A DNA stretch of 57,787 nt from Zygnema cylindricum (lineage: Eukaryota > Streptophyta > Zygnematophyceae > Zygnematales > Zygnemataceae): assembly GCA_037447655.1 (NCBI GenBank), contig JBBHKE010000157.1, forward strand, positions 1-57,787. Direction: 5' to 3'. This document shows positions 1-10,300 of this stretch, one piece after another; the stretch's first letter is position 1; each line of letters opens with the position of its first letter. Below the pieces are notes generated by a model. The model was not told the origin of the DNA. It ran no database searches and saw only the letters and a list, made by a program, of their open reading frames with translations. The position numbers and the translations under genes are program-made.

Positions 1-240
1 GATTTTTGATGAAGTTTTTTGACGGGCTGAATTCTCTTGCCCGGGGGTCGAAAAAAGGAAAACGCCAAAATTCGCTAACATGACGACAAACAGGAAGTAC
101 ACTCAAAGTATCGACTTGACGTTTGCAATACTTTTAAAGAATTGCTTTTGTTGTACGGTTAAAATTTTTCTCGTACGAAATTGCGTTTTGGGTGAAAACG
201 ACAGATTAAAGTCGATACTTTAATACATGGGGACGCACCC
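1..240. mobile_element. PIF/Harbinger-like MITE, right end (truncated by window edge)
   Basis: The stretch ends in ATGGGGACGCACCC followed by TTA at 241-243. The same sequence, with the same ending, recurs at 31757-31995 and inverted inside 47467-48427. The TTA/TAA target site and the terminal GGG..CCC fit PIF/Harbinger-type non-autonomous elements. No transposase is visible. The left end lies outside the window. Confidence 0.7.
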
Positions 241-243
241 TTA

Positions 244-2459
244 CATAGTGAATTGAAGGATTTACTTTCTTTTGGGCCTTGTGGTAGTCACTAGTCAGTG
301 ACCTACTGCAGAATATAGTGTTTCATACATGCTGCCACGTGTGAATTGGTGCCTCATGAAAGATACCTTGTGACTGCCCAATACTGTCCTAATTAATCAC
401 CTATATTTAATGTGGTACTTTTCAAAATTAAACATGAAAACCAAACTCAGCGGCCCCGAAATTATGTAATGGCTCTCCAGTTTAACTTGATGGAAGTAAT
501 TTTTAGGGTCATAGAAAGACCTGCCAGCAAAATACTAAAAGCCCAAAATCCTCACTTAGATCGAAGGGAATGTCGCGGTCACGGAAAAGACTCCCTTTTT
601 CTTCAACAACTTCAACCATTTTTGCATATTTTTTGTAACATAGTAATAACTATTTTGCTACGTTATTGGAATCACAAAAGGTAATCGACTCATGAGTATG
701 TTGAGTCAGCGCTGACATTTTTGACCCGTCTCATGCACTTCGCAGCAACGTACCCCTAAGCTACTTCTGTGCATACTAAAGAAGCGTTTGACGTTTGGCT
801 CTAGTTTAATCATTAGTCGCATGATCGCATTATACGTATCTTGTTTCATGTATAATTTATAAAACTAATCAGTTACATAGAGCATTTGTGCCATTTTTTT
901 TCTACGTAGTTATAGTCGCTAACAAACCACCCACTATGCTTCTGATTTTTGCATTTGTGTTTTAATTACCACGACAACGTCTAATGAAAAATTTATGGTC
1001 AGATTGCACAAAGAAAACCTACGATCATTTAAACTTAATCCAAAAATTTAATTCGAAACATCGATCGTGTTAGTAGGAAAGCCACGTTTTAATTGTAAGG
1101 AAAAAAACAGCAGATATGAATTTGTGTGAAAATGCACTCTTGTAAAATTACTCGCACTACTTATAACTTTTTTGGTTGTCTTCGTTAGGTTTTGAAAACT
1201 GACAAAAACTATTGTCACTTTTATGTTGCCTTTTGAAGTTTGTTTTGTTACTTGTAGCATACATCTACGTGAAGCGAGTGAATTAAAACAAAATGAGCTA
1301 TTTGTATTTTGAACTAAAAAATAGCACTTTTGATTTAATATACGCCTTTAAGCGTCAACCTTGTGACCTAGGACAAATTTTTGTGAATTTTTTAAATAAT
1401 TTCATTTGCAGTCGTGAAGCGTTCGCCTCGTTTTAAACCCCTTGCACAAAACTTAAAAAATATTGCATTTAGGAGTATGTGTTATGTACCATTTCACATC
1501 TCCCTGCAATACATCAATGGCTGGACGTGATTTCACCACGCATAATGCTTGCTCTTGATATGAAGCGATTGCGCACTATTTGCCATTTTTTTTGTAGATC
1601 ATTATGGGACTTACCCGATGGGGCATTAGGTAGCTTGAGTGTTGTTGTTGTATGGTTTAATTCTCAAGTAGTTTTGTCGTTTTACGGGAAACATTTCTTA
1701 TTATGCACTGTGCTAATATAACATATATGTTTTTTACTCATATATATCGAACGATAGAGCGCTATTTAAGGTTTATTTCGATTTCATTTAACCTAACAAG
1801 GATAGCATGTTAGTGCAAATAAAATGGTATGTTACATGTTAAAAAGTTCCCTTTCTTCATCCTTCTAATACACACAATAATCCTTACTTTGGTGTTGTTT
1901 ATAAAACCGTGTATGACCTATAATGATGGATATTGATATGATGGAACCAATCGTCGATTACACTATATAAGCGAGGGATGTTGTTATGGGTACAATTGGA
2001 TTTTCGATTAGAACGTCTGCGACGACTTATCCCATATTGTTAGCAAACCCGTATTTCCTAACTAGAAGAGCTTTACTCTTTCTCAAGGACTCTAGATACT
2101 TCCATCGCGTAAAAAAACGTTTAAACCTTTCAGGTTCGATTGTCGACTTCCTTGAAACCGATCGATTTTGTACAGCGCACCCAAACCCGGTTTAAAAGAA
2201 TTTACGAATGTACGTTAAGTATGAGCAGTACGGAAGGTACAGTTACGAGGAGGGGGGTTGTACCCGGTGGCGTGCAAACGGTGGGGGAATAAACCGGATG
2301 AATCGAGGAGGATGACTTAGGCCCTAAGGTAAATTAGGGGAGGTGTTTCCCTTTTTAAAAAAGACGGTTTAACAGTTTAACTGGTTTGGTTCAGCCGTCA
2401 GACTAGAAAGTTTGGTTTGGAAATTCAAATCCCGGACCAAACCGAACCGTTCGTTTTGT
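244..2459. other. No gene seen
   Basis: AT-rich sequence with only short open frames, none with recognisable protein similarity, compositional bias or splice signals that join up. I see no RNA gene. Confidence 0.6.
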
Positions 2460-2754
2460 GTCACAAGGAAACTGAACGTAATTGAACAGAATCCCTAAAA
2501 AATCCTAAAACGTACGAGAAACATACGGAAATGTACGGCATTGTACTAAAGGTGCACCCTAAAAAACCTAAGAGTACGGATAAAGTAAGGCAGTTGTACT
2601 GTAATATACCGGAATGTACGAAATGCACGGGAAGTACCCTAAACACCCTAAAATCCCCCCTTCAATAAAAGTACCGAAATACGCGGACGTTGTACGTAGA
2701 TGTACGAAAGATGTAGGTCCGTATAACTGAAATATACGAAAATATCTGAAAATG

Positions 2755-3700
2755 AAGTGTTGTGTATCGGTAAGGATTTGCCGATAACCGATATGGGCCT
2801 TTTGCCGATAGTCGATGTATTGGTACAATATATCGTTATCGGTGTTATCACCAATAAATAACTAATATTTATCAGATATTATCGGCGATAACACTGATAT
2901 CGATAACTGTCGATATATGTACGGACCGTATAGATAAATGTACGCCCAGTACACTGAACTGTACGTGTTATTCCTCGGACGCGCCTTACTCACAACCCCT
3001 ATCTACTGAGATGTCTACCAATCAGATCACTGTGTTGTACAGTTGTACAAGCATAAAAAGTACAGTAGCCGCAATGAGGTCTGTATGGTTTTTGAATAGA
3101 TCTAGTAAAAACGAGCTACCTTTCACATCCGACGCCATGGCTTTGTCCCTTTCTTCCTTGGGATCCACTGGAGACTTGCCACGTGTCAATCTGTCAGCTT
3201 TTTTGGCATAAGCTACCAAAAGAGACATTCTGGGATGTCGGCGCTCACGTTGGTCGTCCACTCGTCTTTTCTTATTCCATGTCGTCCGTTCGATTCCGGC
3301 GGCGCGCAGAATGTTATTTTGCGTCCGTTGTACTTTGTGTCCGCCGTCCTTTTTCCATTCCATGTTCACCAGTTTGTCGATACAATTCCGTACGCTGCCG
3401 TAAAATTTATGTTCAGTTAACCGATCGGCGTTTATGTGCTGTGTTGTCCGTAATAAATTGCAGTTAAACAACGACGGAACAGATTCTTATAGCGTGGCAT
3501 ACAAGCTATATAAAGTCAATAATATAATACAGTATGTAATAAAGTACTATTGTATGCATACTCTATTTTTTTAAAGTTATTGCAGATATGGAATTTGTTG
3601 GTCTTTGAGCGATATATCGGGACCTCTGATCGTTCGATAACCGATAACTATCGGTATTGGTGATATCGCGATAATTTTTTTACCGATACACACAACACTA
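2755..3700. mobile_element. hAT-like non-autonomous element with 8-bp target duplication
   Basis: The ends are inverted repeats: left AAGTGTTGTGTATCGGTAA, right TTACCGATACACACAACACT, with one 2-base indel. The flanks 2747-2754 and 3701-3708 are an identical 8-base direct repeat, TGAAAATG, which is the target-site size made by hAT transposases. Sub-terminal regions are full of CGATA/TATCG palindromic words. At 946 bp it is too small for a hAT transposase, and it carries a 149-codon minus-strand frame. Confidence 0.8.
3022..3471 (-). CDS. Hypothetical 149-aa open frame inside the hAT-like element
   Basis: This frame fills most of the element's interior on the minus strand. It is basic, with clusters such as NKKRRVDDQRERRHPR in the middle and a hydrophobic C-terminal stretch (LIAATVLFMLVQLY). 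I do not recognise a family: no BED finger or hAT dimerisation motif is visible. It may be a remnant of a transposase region, a captured host exon, or chance. Its base composition is richer in GC than the AT-rich repeat arms around it, which is the only positive sign that it once coded. Confidence 0.25.
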   Translation of the reverse strand: MFNCNLLRTTQHINADRLTEHKFYGSVRNCIDKLVNMEWKKDGGHKVQRTQNNILRAAGIERTTWNKKRRVDDQRERRHPRMSLLVAYAKKADRLTRGKSPVDPKEERDKAMASDVKGSSFLLDLFKNHTDLIAATVLFMLVQLYNTVI

Positions 3701-3920
3701 TGAAAATGTACCCTAAAAAACTCAAATTATTAACCGGCAAAAGTACGAAAAAATAAGAACACTGTGCGTAAATGTACGAGTAAAAGTTAGGTGTTTAACA
3801 GAAATTTATGAGAATGCACGAGAACGTACCCTAAAATTTCTCATACCCCCCTTAGTAACCCTAAAAGTACTGAAATGTACGAATGCAGTACGCAAATGTA
3901 CGAAAAAGTAGGGGTACGTA

Positions 3921-5430
3921 TCCTGGTACGCATTTTATTATATTTTCATCATCATTAAATGCGTATCGTGCGTAGTATTTGCGCGTTCGTTTCGTGCGTA
4001 TTATGCGCATTGGATATCTATGGTTTCAGTATAACTGCCTTACACTTTTCATGAATGTAGGTAAATTGTCCGTATATATCGTACTTTTACGGTTATATAT
4101 TTTCGTACGCTTTTGCTCATTTCCTTACAGTTATCTCTACACTAATTTTAACAAAATTATGTAATCGACGAATACTGCTTAATTTTCGTAAAAAAGTTGA
4201 AATCCGTACAAATTGGACATCAACGGGTGGAAGTGTGGAACGCTTTAACAGAAACCGACAAATAGGAAACGACAAAAATAATCCTAAACTCCCACAGCAT
4301 TGGCCCACTGGCTCCACACCTCAGCATGTGAAAAGCATTATTATTAAATTCGATAACCGAATCTGCGCCTCAACAGAAAATCTCAAAATTCAAATTTTTC
4401 AAAATTTCTCTCCAGGAACAATCGAGGCCGCGCACATGTGCTAAGAATTTGTCGTTTTGTGTCTGACCTCGCTTTCTTTCCCAGGAGAATCTTCTTTCTT
4501 TCAACTATTCTCTAAAGCCCGTACATAATCTTACGTCATGAATATGTTTTACGTCATACGTGTACAGCGATGTCAGACGTCAACTCCCGCAAACGACAAT
4601 ATTTGACCACCATGCAGTACACGTGGCACAGCTACGTCCCTGAGGCGATCTCGAACCTTCCTTGAGCTTCTTACGTGGCAGTCATATGCCAGCTCAGCAG
4701 TAAAAGGCCAAGTTTCTGCAACAGTTGCGTTCCCACTGCCTCCAGCTAAACGACATAAAATGGTAAAAGAAAACAAACACAGGGCTTGCAAAGACTCGCG
4801 ACTTCCGTATTCATATGACGTCACTATCCTACGGAGCAATTGTTAGATGACGTATGCGACCCTAGTTTTATGTCCGCTTGCATTGACTGCACAGCAAGTG
4901 TCAGGCTCTCACCTCCACCGCATATTACGGAATCGTATTTTTATTTTTACGTACGGATAGAAGCCCGATTTTTTTTTTTTTACTATTTTACTACTATTTA
5001 CTAAATTTGCCGCGGCGACCTATTTTGTCGTTTCCCAAGACTGAAAAGATTGCCCGTACCCGATCGACAGCTGTCACCTTTGAACCTGTACGGATGAACG
5101 TAAAAAACCGTACCTAAAAATCGAGGCCGACAACCGACGACGCGCCCCTCTGTATTTTTGCTTCCGAAACCGTCTAAATAAAAGAGAAGGCTTTCGTTCA
5201 CAAACCACGGGCGCGCCAGCTGGCAGGAGCGACTGTAAGCGGCGATGACACGCGGCGAGCGCGGACGCAAAAAGAGAAAAGCTGCAGAGGGGTGGGAAGA
5301 GAAGATTCCTGATTTTATTTTATTTTTTTATTTTTGTTTTTTTTTTTTTCTCTCGGGGAAACTGAGAACGTCGTTTTCGATGCGGACGCGTGGCAGTATG
5401 GACGCAGCCATCGCCGTGACGGATGTCACA
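3921..5430. other. Intergenic, no confident gene; one possible minus-strand exon
   Basis: Mostly low-information sequence. About 4690-4756 on the minus strand could be an exon: a TTTAG acceptor, a frame reading GGSGNATVAETWPFTAEL, and a donor GTAAGA. No partner exon was found. The part nearest 5430 is the promoter side of the protease gene, with ACGTGG and TGACG words. Confidence 0.35.
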
Positions 5431-5437
5431 TGAGGGG

Positions 5438-5444
5438 TATAAAG
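5438..5444 (+). promoter_or_regulatory. TATA box of the lectin-protease gene
   Basis: TATAAAG sits in a GC-rich setting about 295 bases before the chosen ATG at 5739. GTGACGGATGTCAC-type half-sites lie just upstream (about 5417-5430). The intervening leader is almost pure purine. The position is plausible for a core promoter, but no transcript start is shown. Confidence 0.5.
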
Positions 5445-5516
5445 AGGGGCGGCGGCGGAAACGACAGAGGAACGGAGGTCACGTAGGCCATCATGTTTGG
5501 TCGTGGAGAAGAGAAT

Positions 5517-5709
5517 TGGGGAGAGAGAAAGCGAGGGAGAGAGAGAGAGAGAGGGAGAGGCAAAGAAAGCGAGGAAAGAGGGAGAGGGAGAGAGAGAGAG
5601 AACGGAAGACGAAATTGAAATAAAAGAGAGGGCAACCGAGCGAGAGAGAGGGAGAGAGGAAGAGCGAGGGAGAGAGGAGGGAGAGAGGGAGAGAGAGAGA
5701 GAGAGAGAG
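5517..5709 (+). repeat. GA-rich 5' leader of the lectin-protease gene
   Basis: Near-continuous GAGAGA/GAGGGA on the coding strand between the TATA box and the ATG. GAGA tracts in plant 5' leaders are known binding sites of BBR/BPC factors; whether this one works so is inference. The long frames on both strands here are artefacts of the repeat. Confidence 0.6.
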
Positions 5710-5738
5710 TGGCAGCCACGGCTTTTCAAAATCTGAAA

Positions 5739-6138
5739 ATGGGTCGCAGGTCGTTTTTTGTTTTTCTTTCCGTTTTTGTTTTCGGGGCACTTTTTTTTCC
5801 GCTGCCCGGAACTGAAGCTCGTTTGTCGTTTTCTGAAAAGATGACGCCAGCTGACGTCACGGTATGGATTACGTGCTGTGCGGCTTTTTTTTTTTTTTTT
5901 TTTTATAGTGAAACGGGGGGAAATTTGAGAATTAGTCTTTTTTTTTTTTTTGGTTTCATTTATACTGAGGGGGGGGGGGGGGGGGGGGGGGGGGAGAGAG
6001 AGAGGGGGAGAGGGTTTTCAAAAAAATTGACCGAAAATTGGAATTTGTTCAATTGACCCTTGCCTTTTATTTTTCTCTTTTTTGTTTTTTTCTGTAGCAG
6101 AGCCTGAAGGTGGAAGAAGACGTGGAAGACACAGGTGT

Positions 6139-6236
<98 letters not shown>

Positions 6237-6429
6237 CCTCTCCCTCTCTCTGTCCTTCTCTCCCTCTCTCTCTCCCCGTCTCTCCACCCCCTCTCTGTCC
6301 CGCCGTCTCCCTCTCTCCGTTTCTCTCCCCCCCCTTCCGTCTCCCTGTCCTCTGTTCCCTTTTTCTCTTCCTCCCCTCTCCCTCTCCTTCTGCGTGTGTG
6401 GTTTCTCCTTGAATCTGTCGCTTTCTGAA

Positions 6430-6474
<45 letters not shown>

Positions 6475-7203
6475 CAAACCATTTTTTGGCACATTTATTA
6501 ATGTGGACTGCCCATCAGCTGAACCTTTGCCCTTCTTTTTTTTTTTTTTTTTTTTTTTTTATGTGCACAGAAATTTCCTCTGAAGCTGCCCGGATTTTGC
6601 AGCAAAACGGAACGACCCCGGAGCCAAATTGGATTGATTGTAAACTCTCTCTCCCTCCACCCCCCCCAAAAACTCTCTCCTTTCCCTTCTCCCCCTTCCC
6701 CTTCCTCCCCTCCTCCCCCTCCCCTTCCCCCTCCCCTCTCTCCCCTTCCCTCCCTCCCCTCTTTCTCCTCATATTAATTATATACACATTCATTCCTATG
6801 AGCATATATTTATCTTTCCCTATTGTACCACCAACTTATTGTGACATACCGATATTCACATTTATTTCAAATTTTATGATGATTATGATTATTATGATTT
6901 TTATTATGATGATGATTATTATTATTATTATTATTATATATTTTTACATGTCCCCTGTTTCCGTTCAGTCACCAATTTCTCACTCCGTTTTTTCCGTTAC
7001 CGTTTTTTTTTTTTCCTCTCCGTGTATTTTTTTTTCCTTTTGTGCTTTTTTGTCGTTTTGTGCTTTTGTCGTTTTGTGTATTTTGTCCCGGTAGCGCAGC
7101 CTCTTCCTGGATGGTTCCCTCGGAGGGCGCCTTTTTGGTGATTCCTGCGATATCGTACTTCGCGTGGTCCGCCGACAACCAGCTGAGCCTAAGAGATTGT
7201 GAG

Positions 7204-7302
<99 letters not shown>

Positions 7303-10300
7303 GCATTTACTTCTAACTATTTATAGTTTTTTGATGTTGTGTTACTTTTTTAGGTTTTGTTGAATTCGGTCGTTTTTCTTTTATTTCTTGATTTATTGTG
7401 TTGCTTGTATTGTTGCATTGTTTTGTTTGTTGTTGTTCTTGTTATCATTATTGTTATTATGATTGTTTTTGTTATTATTGCCATTGTCGTTAATACTATC
7501 GTTATGTTGTTTTTGTGTATTTTTGGTATTGTTTTTGTTATAATGTTTATATATGATTGTTTGTTTGTTTGTTTGTTGATTCATAGGTGATTGATTTTAT
7601 GTGTTTTCTTAGAAATGCTATTTTGAATTTTTTGGTGTTATTTATTTGTTTGCTTCTTTGTTTTAAATGGTTTGTAATTGTGGTTTTCTTTTGTGCATGT
7701 TGTTGCCTTTATGTTAAATGTTGTTGGTTTGTATATTTAGATTATTTTTCATTATGTGATGGAGATATTGTCATTACTCATTTTGTTGGTTTTGTTGAAA
7801 TTTTGGCCTTTTTTGAGGGTGATGTTTCCCATGACTTGTGCTATATTGTCAATATAGTTTTGTCTTATCTGGTGTAAGGATGACGTGTCTAGTGTTTTGT
7901 ACCACCTTGTCATTATTTGTTGTTTTGTTGTCTATTTCTTATAGCCTTTTTTTCTTTGTCCCATATCCCACACTTACCTATGTTTGGTGTGAGGAGAATT
8001 GTTTTATTTTGTTGATTTTTTTTGCATCATGTTGTTGGGGATGCTATTTTTAGTGTGGGTAACATCCCTATTTTGTCTTTTTATGTTTTGATTCTATTAT
8101 TGTTATCACTTTTGTATGAATTTGGCATCATTGTTCTCCAAACTAGTATTTGTGGGATCTCTTTATAAATAATAGAATTAATTAATTATTAGTATTAATT
8201 GCACCTTGGTTTTCCAAATCTTCCCATTTTTGATGACCTATTTAGTCGCCTTAAGTCAAATTTTCGTGACATTGGGTGACGATGTACGGCTCCATTTTTT
8301 TGTCGTATTGCCTTTTTGGTTGGCTTATGCCTCGCGAAATTCTATGTTCTTTGTCGTTTTCTGTCGCGCGGATTCCCTATTTTTCTCTGCCGTCCTGTCT
8401 CCGTCTGTTTTCTCTCCGCTATAGTACCGGCCGACAGTACATTTCCTCGGTTTTTAAGCTGACGTCACTTTTTTTTTCTTTCTCTTTGGTGACGTGTGGT
8501 ACTGTACTGTACTATTTGTCGTTTTGTGGCAGACTCGCGCTCCGTGGACATAAATGGGACCGGAATGTTTACGCTGGAAAAAGTCGGTCAGTCGTACACA
8601 TTTACGGAAGTACAGACAGGAAAATGTTTGGACGTTAGCGGGAGGCGCTCCGGCGCGCAAGCTATCCTACTAGGTGACAAATAATCCTTCACTCGCGATA
8701 TTTTCCGTTATTTTCTATACGTTTTTACGTGCGTACGAAAATTCATTGGCTAAAAACTCTTTAAACTGATACTTTTTTTGTTTTTTTTCTGGTTTTTTGG
8801 GGTGGGATTGCAGATTGTAGTTCCAGTCTGCCGAGTCAACTGTGGAAGGCAGAATATGTACGGTCGTACGACAACAGCGTCCAATGGCGTAACTCGGCTA
8901 CAGGGCTTTGTCTGGATGCGGTGGACGGCGCCAGGAACTCACTGCTTTTAATGTTGAGGTGCCGCCGACACGACAGTTACGGAATTGCCACGCAGCTTTG
9001 GCTTACTCTGCCGCCGTCGGCTGCCGTACGGGAATCATGTACGGTCAAACTGTACTTTCTTCAGAATAGTTTCGTTTGTACCTGGTGGAAACCACGATTG
9101 CTTGGCACTTTATGCTTAAGGTGGATTTAGTGATTTATTTTTTTGTTTTGTTGTGTCTTTTTCGTGGAAAACAGCACCCTCCGGACTTTCTTTGAGGGCC
9201 TCTTCTCGCACGCCGCGTACTTATCTGAAAACCTTTTCTAGGCATGCCAGCTTGCAGCCGTATCTTCCCGCCAGCGTGGACCTACGAGGACTGCTGCCCT
9301 CTCCGAAAGATCAGGGATCCTGTGGTACGGACGTAACAGAAAAAAAAAATGTGGCCTTTTTTTTTTTTCCTGACGTGTCCTTCAGCGGGATCGCCAACTT
9401 GAATCTTCGGTTTCTCACTTCACGTACGGTATTTTGTCTTTTTCGCAGGATCCTGTTCCGTTTTTGGTGCCGTGGCGACCGTCGAAGGCGCCTATAATGT
9501 ATTATCGGGCACTGTGCCGCCTTTGTCGTTATCTGAAGAGCAGGTTTTGGACTGTTTCGGTAGCTGCACGGGCGGGTGGCCAGCGGACGTTTATCATTGG
9601 ATGGCGAACTGGGGACCGGGAGTGGCAGCCACCGACAGATACGGACCGTACACCGGCTCTCCCGGCGCTTGTCGGGTGAGATTAGCTGGCGCTGTGTCAT
9701 GCATACGTGGCAGTTTGGCTGTACAGTGGTTTGTTGTAAGATGGCTGAGAGCCAGAAACGGTGGCAAAAGCGCGATTCCGGATTTACCGGGATTCTGGCA
9801 ACATCGAGGACGGCGGATCGCGGAAAGTTTGTGGAAGTTGGCAATATTTGTCGGGGAAGCCTTTATTGAAAAACATGAAAGTTTTTTGAGTAAAGCGTAC
9901 GAGTTTTGTACTTTTAGTCTTTATCTATTGATTCTGTAAAGTACTAAAATGTATTCTACATGTTTAGTAGTTTACAGTGAGAAGTCCGGGATCTAAATGC
10001 TTGATCAGTTATTCAATGCGTACGGTGAGTTTTACATATGGATTGTGTACGGTGTGCTACTTTTCCGTCGCTGTAGGCTGAGTATTGACCTTTCGATTCT
10101 GTCCGTACGATGACAGAATATAAATTATGAAGCATTTAAATTGCGTTTCTGAACTTTTGAAAATCGTCGTATCCACGTGGGATACTTCCAGCATCATGGG
10201 CCCCACGATAACTTTTGTCGTCAACCTCGTGGTGTACGACCGTATTTAATGTTTTCATTTAGAACTAAATGTAAAATTGTAAAGCCAAAATTTAATATTA

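Larger units (their letters stand above)
2460..3920. repeat. Degenerate GTACG / CCCTAAAA repeat field, split by an hAT-like element
   Basis: Words such as ATGTACGAAA, GTACGG and ACCCTAAAA recur at irregular spacing at 2460-2754 and again at 3709-3920. The hAT-like element at 2755-3700 interrupts the field. This looks like an old decayed tandem repeat, not a coding region. Short frames in it are shadows. Confidence 0.5.

Noticed and set aside
2460-3920. CRISPR-like spaced repeats
   Set aside because: Repeat words are short, degenerate and irregularly spaced, and the genome is eukaryotic.
5709-5738. Earlier start for the protease chimera
   Set aside because: The frame extends upstream but position 5709 is GTG; the first ATG is 5739, followed at once by a good signal peptide.
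5423-6492. Several long open frames on both strands (Ser/Leu or Arg/Glu repeats)
   Set aside because: They are translations of GA/CT microsatellites and poly(T); any frame of such repeats stays open.
7357-8053. Hydrophobic open frames resembling membrane proteins
   Set aside because: T-rich intron sequence reads as Phe/Leu/Val; no splice or start context, and module copy 2 does not preserve the frames.
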